DNA from: Udeniomyces pyricola
Lineage: Eukaryota; Basidiomycota; Tremellomycetes; Cystofilobasidiales; Mrakiaceae
Assembly: GCA_039545295.1 (NCBI GenBank)
Contig: BCIK01000032.1
Span: 1,282-65,281 of the forward strand
Length of the DNA stretch: 64,000 nt
Reading direction: 5' to 3'
Below the pieces are notes generated by a model. It did no database searches, was not told the origin of the DNA, and was given only the letters and a program-made list of their open reading frames with translations. Position 1 is the stretch's first letter. Each line of letters starts with the position of its first letter. This document shows, one piece after another, positions 10,739 to 23,400 of the stretch. A program made the position numbers and the translations under genes.

Positions 10739-13700
10739 TCAGCGACCAGAACCTCTTCCCCCTCGACGGTTCCATCCTCCGCGATCCATGCCGTCGTAAC
10801 CTCCACCACCACCGTGGCCCCCACCACCACCTACACCACCGCCTCCACCGCTTCCGTTTGAACCGTACCCACGGATCATGTCTTCCTGACTGGGAAGGGG
10901 TCCTCCTACACGCGAAAAACCACCACCGGGCGGTCCTCCTGCTCCATTCCCGTTGTTGCCTGGTCCCCCACCGGCGTAATTGAATCCCGGGCCCGCATTT
11001 CCACCTTGATTTCCCATGCCAAAGCCAGGCATGCCTCCGCCCCCGTTGCCCCCTCCCCCTCCATGACCCATGGAACCACCATTGCCCCCGTTACCACCTC
11101 CAAACCCAGTCCCGCTCGACCAAGATGATTGCTGCTGTTGGGGCCGCATGTGCTGCTGCTGTTGCTGCTGCTGATGTGGGCCACCCCACGATCCCGGCGG
11201 GGGAGGACCCTGCTGGCCTTGCCAAGATCCGTTGCTCGGTTTGGGTCCACCACCACTACCGAAACCCGGAAGAGGCTGGTTGGCTTCTCCTGAGTGAGAG
11301 AAGCCAGGAGGAGGGAGTGGTGGAAAGAGGGTCGGGTTCGCGCCAAAGGCCGGTGGTCCCGATGGGAAGGGAGTCTGGTAGTTGGACAGTCCAGGCAAAA
11401 CAAACTCTTCGACAGCTGAAGATCAAAAGGACATGTGTTTCAACACCAACGAAACGAGACGAGCAAGATGTCAGAGCTGTGACCACATAGGCAGGCCTGG
11501 TCGGCCTGTGAGCGAACGACTATTGATGCTGTCTAACCGTTGTCGACTCACGTTTCTCGATGGCAGCCTGTGCCTTCATAGCCTCAGCCGCCTTGCGTTT
11601 CTCATCTGCGTTGAGGACTCGACTGTAAGCGCCTCCTCCAAGCCCACCACCACCTCCATAACCGGCTGCTCCTCCGTTGGAGGGATCTTCGTCTGCAGGT
11701 CGGCCTCGGCACCAGAACCGAGTAGTAAAATCATTGCTGCCGCTCGCCAAGACGTGGCCAAGCGGGTGCCATTCGAGCGATGACACTTGAGATTCATGAG
11801 CGTTGTCGATGATTGTACGAGGTGTAGGTGAAGAGAGGGTCCAGTGAATGATGGTGCCCGAGAAGTCGCCCGAACTGAGGAGGTCGTGGTGGATTGGATG
11901 CCAAGCGAGAGCTGCGAAGCAGATGACGTTCAAAAGCACAGTCATAGTCAGCAGCCAAAAGCGCTACAATCCAGGCACAGTGGAACTCCAAAGCAACGAG
12001 TTGAATACGCACATGCAACATCCTTCTTGTGCCCCTTGAACACCTCAAGTTCCTTGAATGTTCGGATGTCAAAGACGCGGACACTTGTATCCCGAGAGGC
12101 AGTAGCGACGAGGTTTCCGTTAGGATTCCACGAACAGGCAAGAACCGAATTCTTGTGGAGATAACTGCGGACCAACCCAAAGGCATGCTTAGTCTAAGAT
12201 CATTTCACATTCAGATCACGACCAAGTCACGACCAGACCATGGTGAGAACGTACGACGCGAGAGCCTGACCCGACCGAGGATCCCAGAAGGACACCTTGT
12301 CATCCGTGGATCCAGAAACGATGAGCCCCTTGGTTGGATGCCAATCAACGCATCGAACGTCCTGTCCATGTCCTGAGGCAACCGACAACGTGGGTCAGAA
12401 TGGAAAAACCTGATGACATCAACTAAGCAACAGGGAAGGAAGACAGAGCGACAACAGGAAAACACACCTCGCCAGCCACGCTCTTCGCGCTTCTCTTCAA
12501 ATCCCCAGATACGAATGTACCCATCATCTCCTGCACTGACAAAGCGGGAGTCACCACTGCCAAAGCTAAGGCCTCGGCATGAGTGTCCGGCATGGCCGGG
12601 GAGGATGGCAAGATTGTTCATGTTGCTTTGGAAATACTTGATCTGACCTGAATCGTCAGAGGAGAGTAGATAACGCGATGACCTCGACCATGCTATCGAC
12701 CGGATAGGCGAGTCATGTGCCTACAAGCCGTATATGCGAGATCAAATTCAGCTCGTTGATCTTCGTCAATGAACATACGAGAACCCAGCAAGTGTATGGT
12801 ACCGACCTGAAGGATGGTTTCAAAGTTGAACGCGAGACCGTTCCAAAGCGTGAACTCTCCACTTTGGGCACCAGTCAAGACCCTTCGAGCTTCCGGAGTC
12901 CACTATGAGAGGAAGAGGGATTCGTTAACACAATTAACGATCAGTTCCAATCGAGAGTTTAGCTGTCAGAGACAAGCACACACACACACACACACACCCG
13001 GGGGGGGGGGGGGNGGAGGGGGAAAGCTAAAGATGCATTTGAGCCATAGGCATCATGGATGCGGACGAACGGTGACGACATTGACTGGACTCCTGATCTT
13101 GTTGACACTAGAGTGCACGAACTTTTCGCATAATGAGGTCGACGAGTTGGACGCGTACGCTGCAGGTGGCAAGAGCTGTCAGAGGGAAGCGACGCGTCGA
13201 CAGACCGCACAGAGAGAAAGTCAGCGCCAGATTCGAAGATGCGGGTTTCGACAGAAGGAGAGACGGACAGAAATGGCAATCAAGACGTACATCGATGATG
13301 AACTCTGGGTCAGGACGTGGATGAGGAACGTAGTAAGGATTTGGGCGTATCTTGCGAAGCTGTTAGGGTGATGGGAAGGTGTCGGGGAAGTAAGGGAAGG
13401 ATCAACCGAGGGTTTCATCGTAAACGAGGATCGGACCGTCCATCATCTAACGGGTCACGATGAGCTACCAAGATGACCATAGAGTCAGATCGACACGAAC
13501 AGTATGGTACTTAGCAACCTCGCCAAAGTAATCGATGGTTCTTCTCGCCTTCAGCTTCTTGTTGGGAGGGTCGCGATTGCCATGGCTGTACGAATCGTTG
13601 TTGGCGCGAAAGGCAAGTTCGGCCGTGTAAGCGGCTTGGGCGCGAGCGTCGGCGGGCGGAGGGACGGGGGGTTCTATGAATTTGGTGGGCAGCCAGGCAG

Positions 13701-13758
13701 GTGGGGGNACATGGGGAAGCGCTGAGGTAGAAGCGGCTGTAGGTGGAGGTCCTAGCAT
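10739..13758 (-). CDS. PFS2: Polyadenylation factor subunit Pfs2/WDR33-type WD40 protein
   Basis: Subunit of the nuclear cleavage and polyadenylation factor. In WDR33/Pfs2 the WD40 propeller contacts the poly(A) signal and bridges the complex. Conserved blocks in order are [38 protein letters not shown], the first repeat [55 protein letters not shown], and [22 protein letters not shown]. The tail (10739-11400) is G/P/Q-rich with a poly-Q stretch and ends in RGG-like repeats, as in other fungal and animal homologues. The ATG at 13758 opens a P/A-rich N-terminus. The exon joining RRTIDYFGE to LRKIRP (MMDGPIL near 13450) is the least certain. One intron carries the CA/poly-G tract at 12977. Confidence 0.93.
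12977..13022. repeat. (CA)n and poly-G tract inside a PFS2 intron
   Basis: About ten CA units (12977-12997) run into a G tract of more than 12 bases that contains an N. It lies between the exons for VVT and WTPEARR, so it is intronic. Confidence 0.9.
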
Positions 13759-14599
13759 GATGAAAGACGAGAGGGACACGACTAGATGGGACAGAGAAGG
13801 AGAGGACAGGCAGATGTAGAGAGGGCGAGTTGGCTGCAGGAGCTGGCAGCTGGCAGCTGATTGAGCGCGGGTACTGTGGCTGGGCACCGGGCAAGGCTGG
13901 GGCAGGCTGGGCAGTAACCAGTGAATTGACGTCGCCTTGAGCACGTGAAGCTGCGCTGGAATCACAGGCTGTGCAAACGCGCTCGCCGGCTTCACGCTTC
14001 ACCCATACGGATACGGATGGATCGTCTCTTCGCCCTGGTCTGCCCTCGCCTCGTCTCGCTGCCCTCCGTCACCCTTGACAACATGCTTCCTCCCACGCCC
14101 GCTTCGGCAACCGCCGTGGCAGACACATCCATTCATGCTGCCTACATGAGAAGAGGAGTCTGTGTTTCTATCCTCTCCTATCGCTATTCCTCAGAGCTCC
14201 GCCTTTTCCCCGACCTGGGCTGACCCATCTCCGCGCCCTCGCTGATTCCACAGGGAGGAGAGCCCTATACCCAAACGACTGTGCGTTGACTCATCACTTC
14301 TTCGTCGTCATCGCGTCGACGATATCGCCTGGTGTCTACGCTAATCTACCTCTGACAACACGTCACTCGCCACCCGTAGTACGCCAACAGTCCTCCTGCT
14401 TCGACCGACGTTCGTCCTGCTCGCTTCCCGGCTGGCCGCTGTCTCGGCCGTCCGTCTATATTTGGCGCATCTGGCCTCCCCTGATATCTTCTCACGTCTC
14501 ACGATCTCACCTCATTGACCTGTACAGACACAAATTCGTAAAATCAAGGTCCCGACCATTAACGGCTCAGAGGGTGGTTTTTGGGGATTAAGTACGTTT
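13759..14599. other. PFS2 upstream region and unresolved 5' part of the next gene
   Basis: Contains the PFS2 promoter and probably the first exons and leader of the membrane protein at 14.6-15.4 kb. Splice-like features occur (for example CTCATTGAC followed by TGTACAG near 14530). I could not join an exon carrying a convincing ATG or signal peptide to the transmembrane exon in frame, so no model is given. Confidence 0.4.
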
Positions 14600-15435
14600 G
14601 ACATCGAGTTATTTATTCTGGAGTGATCCGGCCGGAGGAGTAACCCTGACATATGCGTGTCCGAAGCACGGTAATCATCTGCCCCACTAAACGCTGACTC
14701 GCTCTCTGAATCAACTGCTCAGTTGCTGGACTTGCCGTTGCCGTCATCGCTGCGTGCCTCTTACTCTGGCTCTGTCTGCGGCGACGTAGGCGGACTCAAA
14801 CTCAACCTTCGACCTCGCGTTCAACCTCGAACCCTGTCGCCCCCAGCAACACATCTTTCACTTCCCTCGCATCCCTCTTCCGACCCTTTTCCCGCCGATC
14901 TGCTCCAGCAGAGATCTCCACCCAAAGTGCCACGAAGCGCGGCTGGCTCCACAACACGAACAATGACTGGTCTCATCTCGGCGACGATGATGATCTCGGT
15001 CTTCCCCGCTCGCCTGGATTGGATCATGCAGCCCTGAGTCGAGGGCGATCCGACCAGTCCTTTGAGCTTTACAACGCCGTTCGAGACAACAACCCGGATC
15101 CCACTGGCCGAGAGAGGCGGAGCTCAAAATCGCCTCAGCCCAGAACGCGTGACCTGCCGGATGAGCACCTTGGCCGACATCCGTACGGCGAAAGCCATGG
15201 ATACGGCCAAATCAACTCGACCAACTCGCTTGGCCTCGATCCTTCTGCTTCGTCATCAACAATTCAATTCCACTCGCCCTATGATCCGGGCTCGCCAGGT
15301 CATCGTGAGGCATCTACTTTCTTTGATGGGTCGGTGGGCCAGCAAGGCACTTCGGGGCATGCGAGTGAGACCTATGACTCCAGGCCACAGGATGGTCGAA
15401 CACTCAGTGGTAGGTTCCTCGAGGGGACTGACTGA
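14600..15435 (+). CDS. Single-pass membrane protein, family unknown (5' end unresolved)
   Basis: I do not recognise the family. The main exon starts after the acceptor at 14722. It encodes a hydrophobic helix (AGLAVAVIAACLLLWLCL) followed at once by a stop-transfer block of five arginines, then a hydrophilic tail of about 210 residues rich in S, G, D, H and P. An upstream exon ending at the donor near 14671 reads SDPAGGVTLTYACPKH and joins in frame to VAGLAV. This suggests a short lumenal or extracellular part with a cysteine. The 14600 boundary is provisional. Near 15409 a GTAGGT donor could splice to a slightly longer C-terminus instead of stopping at 15435. Arginines after the helix predict a cytosolic tail (inference). 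Confidence 0.5.
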
Positions 15436-15630
15436 CGGAGTATTGATGGGAATCTTGAGAGTACTTGAGCATGTATCGCGATAGTCGGATTCCGAGCTCA
15501 TGTGTGGAAGAAGACGAGGGCTCGATATATATAACAGATATCATATGCTATTGATCTTAATATTCATATATATCACTAACCCGACAGATAGACCCACGTT
15601 CTACGGATATAACATGTCTTCCTCGAATCA

Positions 15631-17538
15631 TTACGCAAGATACCATCCAAAAACGAGCAGCGCAACCAGGACTCCCGCACCCACGCCGACTCCTCGCCCA
15701 GCTCCGAGAAGGAGCAAACCCAGCCAAGCTAAACCAACCGTTCTATCGAGCGCCCACGACAGCCAAGATTCGAGGTCGATGCGGAAGTCCGAGACCGGCT
15801 CGTAGATCTGGATGTTGCGGTGCCGGGAACCATCGGAGGATGTCGATGAAGCCATCTTTGGAGCCGGTATAGTGGCAGTGAGGACAACAGGCGAGTGATC
15901 AGAGAGAGTAAGACGGGAGATGGACGTGTATGTGGAGCAGGCAAGAGATGAAGCAGAAGAGAAAAGGATTCGGTCTGTGTATGCAGGTGTACGCTTCCGG
16001 CTGGAGTCGTTTAGGAGGAATCCAAAAACGGCGACATTAGCCGTGACACGTGAGTACTGGGTGCGACTGTTCACACAGCTTATAAAGTGGACAAACCTGT
16101 ATTCTCCGACCTTGCCGACGACTTTCTTGTACGTTGGGGCAAAATCAATTTTGGCCTCAAGGAAGCCACCAAGCGTCTTGCCTTGGGACTGCAGCATCGA
16201 GAGAGTGTCCCACTTGGTGAGCCCGCTCCATCCCTGACCCTCGTCGGCAAGCCGTTGGATGAGAGTGACAAGCTCATCCTTCGCTGGTGGAGCCCCCGCC
16301 GTCGTTTCGCCGAGTCGGTAATTGATGTCGCCCAGAAAGAAGACGTGGTCCGAATCGTCCAGTTGAGAATACAAGGGCAGGCGCGTGCTGCTCAGGGGTT
16401 GCGAAGGAAATCGGAGATAGGAGGACAGACGAGCATAGTTTTGGATCCGAAGCTCGACGTTCTGAGGGTGAGGGGCAAAGTGAACGACAACGATGCTGGA
16501 CGACCACGCAGAGATAAACTTCTGATGAGTCTTTGTATCGACAAAGGCCAAACAGGTCGACTAGAAGAAGAAGATGGGCGACAGAGGAACGCCGGGCTCG
16601 GCCTATCGTCTTGCATTCTGGCGGAAGCCCGACTTACGAGATGCTTTCGACGACTTTGGTGCCTTCTGCCGTGGGGCGTTCAATCCACAACCTCGATCCC
16701 ACCGCACCCTTGTTGCCCAGGAGTCCTCCCAAGAAACCAAGACTGACGCTGCTTGACGCCATGCGGCCGACGATGCGACCTTTGGCGCCTTCTCCAGTCG
16801 TTGGTAGGGTCCGGTCGAGAGCGAACACCCAGGAGACCACGTTGGCATGGTTGGAAGTGCCGAGCAGAGTATAACGCTCCTTGCCTTCTGAGCCAGGAAG
16901 AGAGTTGGCATGAGTGGACAAGATGGATGACATCTGGATCGTTAAGAGGGAGAGCTGTAGAACCGATAGTTTGGACAAGGGCCTCTTCGGTGAGCTAGGG
17001 TTTGATATGCAGGCGCGGCCATTCATTGTAGACAACGTACAACGGGACCGATGAGACCCGACACTATGGCACATGAACCAGTTTGGGATCAGTCAGAAGG
17101 CGAGCAACATGAAGTAAGCTGGTCCGAGCTATCAATGCCACGCAGAGTGAATGGTCGGGCCTACGCGCAAGGTGGAGCTCGCCGACTTCCTGGATGCCGA
17201 TGACGCAGATATCCGGTGCTTGCTGGTTGCGCGAGCCATCCAGAGAGGTGTACTCGAGTAGACGAGGCTTGAGCCAGTCGGAGAGATCCTGTGCAGTTCA
17301 AAGGAGCAGTTTCAACGTAAGTGAAAGTCGGGCAGAGTGGAGATGTACTGGACGACGCGCCTTGGTCGAAGCTCGGTTAGCGCGAAGGCCGGCATTGAAG
17401 GTGGTCTGGTGTGAGGGAAAGAGAGGGATGAGGGCAGTCAGCGAATGAACGGATTGTTCGAAGCATGGAGCGGTGGTGCAGCCAGCGAGCGGGTGGACAA
17501 ACAAGAAAGACATTGAGATTGGAATTGGAGGCGTTCAT
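15631..17538 (-). CDS. Inositol polyphosphate 5-phosphatase, tail-anchored (Inp54-like)
   Basis: Member of the DNase I-like phosphatase superfamily that removes the 5-phosphate from PI(4,5)P2 and soluble inositol phosphates. Visible motifs are LTTFNAGLRANR near the N-terminus, PDICVIGIQEVGEL, GNKGAVGSRL, FFLGDINYRLG, and the signature RKRTPAYTDRIL followed by LSDHSPV. The last about 30 residues are a hydrophobic helix (LAWLGLLLLGAG...VALLVFGWYLA) ending almost at the stop. A C-terminal tail anchor in the ER is characteristic of yeast Inp54. The start is the ATG at 17538, with exon 1 ending LNVFL and joining TTFNAG. About seven exons; middle borders are approximate. Divergent from the RNase III-like gene. 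Confidence 0.9.
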
Positions 17539-18024
17539 GATGGCCAAAGGTGGGTGTTGTTGCTGGATGATGACTGATGAATGTGGATAATGATAGTCTA
17601 GTCGGATTGGATGTAATCATATCGGATGATGAGCGCGAATGTTATACACATAATTTAGCTCAGAGCTGTGTCATGTTTATGACGTATGCAGTCGAGAATC
17701 CAAAAACGTTGTGCCTCAATTCAATATTCATGTATGAACTGATGTCGAAGTAGGTAGCAATTGATAAAGTAGTACGTGCAATGTGTATGTTGTACATCAC
17801 TTTCGACGTACTCTTACACATACACATCCAACTAACTACTACTTCCATACTGGGCACATGCAGACCCCTAACAAATCATCGCTCGTTCCTCACCCTTGAC
17901 ATCTCGGTTCAACCTTGCAACTTCAGCAGTCCTTTCGACACCGGCCTATATATACCGGTCGTATCAGCCAGTATATATCAACCACCTACTATCACTCGTA
18001 CTCACTCCGGACGAGCCCCTTGCC
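17539..18024. promoter_or_regulatory. Divergent promoter region, 5-phosphatase (-) and RNase III (+)
   Basis: 486 bp between the two start codons. AT-rich with several ATATAT/TATATA steps, notably 17948-17980. An in-frame ATG at 17896 lies upstream of the chosen RNase III start, so a longer N-terminus is possible. No other gene. Confidence 0.5.
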
Positions 18025-19763
18025 ATGCCGCTCAAGACCGAGTCCGCGTTGAATGCGTCCAACCATCCGCGATTATATACCAACCTTCATGGCCTGTCCT
18101 CACTCAATCTCCCACCATTGCCTACCCTTCGTGGGTCCATCGAGAGAGAGTCTAGGGTTCACTCGTCTACCTACCACACCCATAACGCTCACGAGTGTGA
18201 TCCAAACGATGAAGCATATGATTACGAACGACTCGAGTGCGTGCTTCATGCGTATCTCATGGCATGCTCTTTTCTACCCAATCTGAGCTCACCCAACAAC
18301 TTGGCATAACGTCTCAGATTCATGGGCGACTCCATTCTCTCGTTGGCTGTCACTATCCAGATTGATGACGCATACCCAAACCTTTGCGTCGGCCAACGCA
18401 CTGTGAGTCCTGTCGTCGGCACTGTTATTCCGATTATGAACTACTCTTACTACCATTTGAGCTGAGATTTCTCTCTTGGATCCCTTGTCCTCCCTCGTCA
18501 GATCATTCACGACTTCCTGGTGTCGAATAGTACCCTCTCCATCTTATCCAGTGCCTACGGACTCCCAGATCGGCTCATCGCTCCCAAGAACAGCCGTCTC
18601 GTACTAAGCCAGACTCCACGGATTCAAGCCGATCTGTTCGAAGCATACATCGGCGCCGTCCTCATGCAGGATGGATCGGACCAGGTTCTTGGATGGCTCT
18701 ACGCTGTGTACAAGCCTTTGGTCTCGGCTATCTACCAAGATCGCCTAGAGATGCATCGAGCGGAAATGGTCCGTGCTGGCGCAGACCCGGATGGACCGGT
18801 CGAGATGCCGACAGACCACGTAGCGATCCTCAACCTTTGGGGAGATTGGAACAAGGTCTCTATCGTATATCAAAAGATTGGTGTTAATTCTGGCACCGTA
18901 CTCATCGACCGAAAATGCGCGTGCGCCTTAGATGGCTGGGCTGAGGAGCAATGGAAGACGGTCAAGGACAGGTGTGTCTCCTTGTTTTATTCTCGTGTCT
19001 GGGTCTGATAGTGTACTCACAATCCTGTCGATGACATGCACTAGGATGGCAAGACAAGTTTTGAAGGACCTCAAGGCCGATGTGAGTGCTGTGACGGGAT
19101 GGGTTGCATTCTGACAGTCCCAGTTGCTGATGGCCGCATAATGCTTTCGTCCCTCGACTGCCGCGCCCAGGTTGAGGCGCTCAGGGAAGCTCTGAAACCG
19201 TGAGGATATTCATCTGTGGCTTCTTACTCTGATCCGAGTCACGCAATCTCACAACTCGATTCCATCCAGTCGAACGCCCGCTCAGAAAGCCGCCCACAAA
19301 GCTGAGCGTCGTCAACAACGGTACAGTGCCTTCATAGCCAAGAAGACGACTGAGGCAATGGCTCGGACTCACTTCACTCCTATTGAGAACGACGAATGGG
19401 TATGGGTTGACGTTGAACCTGATCCAAGATCCCAAGAGAAGACGAGTCCCGCACAAACAACTTCAGTTCGTGTCCATCTGGTCAAGTCATGTGGGATACC
19501 TAACTTCATCGTCTTACCAGGCACTTGTTTCTTTGGCACATCATCTAGTCCGGCTCAACTCACGGTTCAGAAAATGCTTCAGTAAACAACAAGCGCACGG
19601 TAAATCCCTCTCTGATCACAATACCGGTCCTGCTGGAACTTTTCGTGTTATTGAATATCCTTCCGTGGATCTCACCAACTCTTGTCCAGGTGTCACCGGA
19701 CAAACATTCACCCCAGAACAAGCGTCTCAAGCCTATGTCGCCCCCAAACGCTCCTTCCGATAG
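18025..19763 (+). CDS. Ribonuclease III-like protein (Rnt1-type architecture)
   Basis: Double-strand-specific endoribonuclease family, expected to process rRNA and snoRNA precursors (family knowledge). The signature YERLEFMGDSILSLAV is rebuilt across the intron at 18237-18317, and the second catalytic block is IQADLFEAYIGAVL. The four metal-binding acidic positions appear present (E in LEF, D in GDS, D and E in ADLFEA), so activity is likely. After the catalytic domain the stretch NLWGDWNKVSIVYQKIG...LDGWAEEQWKTVKDRMARQVLKDL resembles a divergent dsRNA-binding domain. A basic segment (AQKAAHKAERRQQRYSAF) follows. Exons: 18025-18236, 18318-18402, 18502-18971, 19045-19081, 19171-19199, then from about 19271; the last two joints are less certain. 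A mitochondrial ribosomal RNase III-fold protein is a weaker alternative. Confidence 0.82.
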
Positions 19764-20424
19764 GATCAGCTGAGGCCTAAACATTCTCTACTCCATGTAG
19801 ACTTTCCAATCACGCTGCTATGATCTCTTTGCTCTTCTCAGCTCGTCTTTCTTCTTATTCACTCGACTGCGCGCCTCCCGTCCAACCGTTTCCGATGGTT
19901 GTCTTGTCATTCCGCTAGATTAAGCCGCTGGCGCGTCCGACGTCTTCATGTTCCCCACTTTACGATACCCTCAAGTTTCTCGCATTCATCATACCCTCAG
20001 ATCTGATTATCGCATTCGTATCTCTTTCGAATTCCTTTCATCGGCTTGCTTGCGCCTCGCCTACTAGTTGTCGAGTTGCGTCTCTCCACCTTTGCCCATA
20101 TGTATTATTGACTGCAATTGATGTCAGCTGTGAACGAACAAATACAGCCTGGCGGTCTGTCCGTATATACATGCACTGTGGTGTTTATGAACAGTACTGT
20201 CGGTATATTATATATATATATACATATATATGACTCACATGACCAATCAAGACCAATACGCCAGCAATCGCGCTGCGTTGCACCAAGTCGTGCCGTCGGT
20301 AATTGCTTATCGCCTTCACCCGAACGGATTCAAGTGGCCCGACCTGCTCGTGATCCACCATCCTTCCATCTTCCGTCGAGCCAAACGCCACACCCTTTTG
20401 CCCTTTGTCCGTCTCACACTCGAC
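19764..20424. other. Intergenic, RNase III 3' flank and urease promoter
   Basis: 661 bp. Contains an AT-dinucleotide tract (about 20203-20232) and CT-rich sequence. The open frames here, including one in frame with urease upstream of 20425, show no family similarity. The urease start is chosen at 20425 because urease proteins begin close to the LLPRDHDKI block. Confidence 0.55.
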
Positions 20425-23400
20425 ATGAAACTTCTCCCAAGGGATCATGACAAGATCCTCCTCCATCAAATCGGGTACCTTGCCCAAAAGCGTCTCGCCC
20501 GGGGCCTGAAACTCAATCAGACCGAAGCTACCGCCCTCATCGCGTCTCAGCTGCAGGTCCGCTCACCCCTTGCTCTCGTAGATTGGTCATACAACCGGAC
20601 CGTGCTGACTTGTTCGCATTCATACTCAACATCCTTCGATCCGGCAGGAATACATCCGAGATGGTCAGCATTCAGTCGCCCAACTTATGCAACTTGGCAA
20701 GGCGTTTCTAGGTCGACGACACGTCCTGCCTGATGTCGCTGCGCTCCTCCACGAGGTCATGGTCGAGGGTACCTTTCCCGATGGTCAGTAGTGTGCTTTA
20801 GATCTTCAGTTATATTTCTGCTTGTGATAGTGTATGGATCTAACCCAACTGCCAGACCTGTTTTGCACATCATCACAGGGTGAGCATCTCCTTCGTACCG
20901 ACCAGCAGAGTCAACTTGAGCTCAGATGCATCCGGTTTCTCAAGGTTTTATGGGATATAGCACATGTCTGATCTTTTTCTGGCTCTTTCATCAGGACATT
21001 CCTCGTCACCGTTCATGAGCCAATCTCATCCGACGACGGTAACTTGGAACAGGCGCTTTATGGCTCGTTTCTCCCGATTCCGAGCAACGATTTATTCACA
21101 CTTGAGCCCGAATCTGCTTATGCGCACGAAACCGTTGCCGGGGCTGTGATCTGCCAAAAGAACGACATCGTCATCAACAAGGACCGATCCCGGGTGAAAC
21201 TTAAAGTCACCAACACTGGTGATAGACCCGTCCAGGTACGTCGCTACCATCACCGTCATGCGCTCGAGATAACCGTGTCTCACCGTTTGGCTATCTGGCG
21301 TGTAGATTGGGTCTCATTTCCCATTTTTAGAGGTCAACCCGAAGCTATCCTTTGATCGGCGCAAAGCCTACGGCCGTCACCTTGATATTCCGGCCGGTAT
21401 GTCAGCCTTGTCTCCGTTCGACTGGGTTCGGCTAGACTGTCATTGATGTACCATTCGGCTTCATCAGGAACGGCCGTCCGCTTCGAGCCCGGGGAAGCAA
21501 AGTCGATTACGCTCGTTTCCATAGGAGGAAACCGAATTGTTCAAGGCGGATCCAACATGGCGTCAGGATTGATTGATGACAGCCGATGGGACGAGATCCT
21601 AATCAAATTGCAAGCCTCTGGCTTTGAGCACGTCGAACAGCCCGGAGCAGCCTTGCTGAGTGAGGCCAAGACGATCTCAAGAGAGACGTGTATGTATCTT
21701 CTGCCTCCTGGAGTCTCCTTTCTTTGATTTGAAGCTGGGCTGACCACTGTTATGCTCAGATGCGTCGATGTACGGGCCGACCACGGGGGATAGAATACGG
21801 TAAGTGATTGCATTTCCCATTGCCTTCTACGGTTGCGCTCGTTGCTCATGCAAATTTGATGATGGCTGAACTGAGCCAGGCTGGGAGATACCAACCTCTG
21901 GGTAGAGGTTGAGCACGACATGACCGTCTACGGGGACGAATGCAAGTTTGGCGGAGGTCAGTTCGTCGCAGAATTTGACACGACGTCTTTGCGTCAACTC
22001 TGTGACTGAATTGATGGTTGTGACCATATCATTTGTAGGCAAATCGCTTCGAGATGGTCAGGGACAAGCCACAAACAAGCCTGATGCCGAAACATTGGAC
22101 CTTGTCATCACCAACGCTCTCATCATTGATTGGACTGGAATCTTCAAGGCAAGCCGATTGTAGTGTCAAGGATAACGAACTGTGTCGATCCATTCAGCTC
22201 CTGACGCGTCAATACATCTCAACAGGCCGATATCGGTGTGAAGAATGGTCTCATCAAGGCCATCGGCAAAGCGGGCAATCCGGACATCATGGATGGTGTG
22301 CATCCCGAGATGATTGTTGGGGTCAACACCGAAGTGTGTTTCGTCCCATTTTGATCTGTCCCCATCGTCACAAACCGTGTCACCGTGATGCAAACGACTG
22401 AACTCTTCATACAGGTTATTGCAGGCGAAAAGCTCATCGTTACCGCAGGGGCAATCGACGCACACGTGAGCATCCAAGTTGATAGCCACTCCTTAGACTG
22501 TGAAACCAGAAACTGATGTGGTTTTTCATATATATATACAAAGGTGCACTACATCTGTCCTCAACTTTGGACCGAGGTGATTAGTCTCATAAATTAGAGC
22601 CCAATCCTTACCCTGAATCAGCCGACTAATGCATGAATGCCATAGGCTTTGGCCTCTGGAACTACAACACTTATCGGGGGCGGAACCGGACCAAGTGCTG
22701 GGTCCAATGCGACGACGTGCACGCCAGGTCGAACCAACATGCAGAACATGATGAGCGCGACGGATAGTATTCCTCTCAACTTTGCGTTCACCGGAAAAGG
22801 CAACGACTCAGGACCGGAAGGTCTCGTCGACATCATTACGGCGGGCGCCATGGGACTCAAGCTTCACGAGGATTGGGGATCTACGCCGTCGAACATCGAC
22901 AACTGTCTGACCGTGGCTGATAAGTTTGATATCCAAGTCAACATCCATACCGACACCCTCAACGAGAGCGGCTTTGTCGAATCCACGATTGCGGCTTTCA
23001 AAGGTAATGCCAAGAAAGTTTGAAGTGGCCCAGCGTGGCATGCGCATTCGGTCGGCAAGTCCAAGGACTGATAGGATGCTTTCCTCTGACAGGTCGAACG
23101 ATCCACACCTACCACACTGGTCAGTATGACTTTCTGCCTGCCCATATCTGAAATCAGGGCGAATACTGACATTTATATCTGATTTTTCCTTCTCATGTTG
23201 CACAGAGGGGGCTGGAGGAGGTACATCCACTCAAATTGCTCCGTCTGCTTAGGTTGAATCGCTGGCTGATGTTCATTCTGAGCAATGTACCACTGATGAT
23301 CCCTTTGACATAGGACATGCTCCCGACATCATCGTCGTTTGTGGCGAATCGAATGTTCTACCCTCATCAACAAATCCGACCCGCCCTTTCACCAACAATA

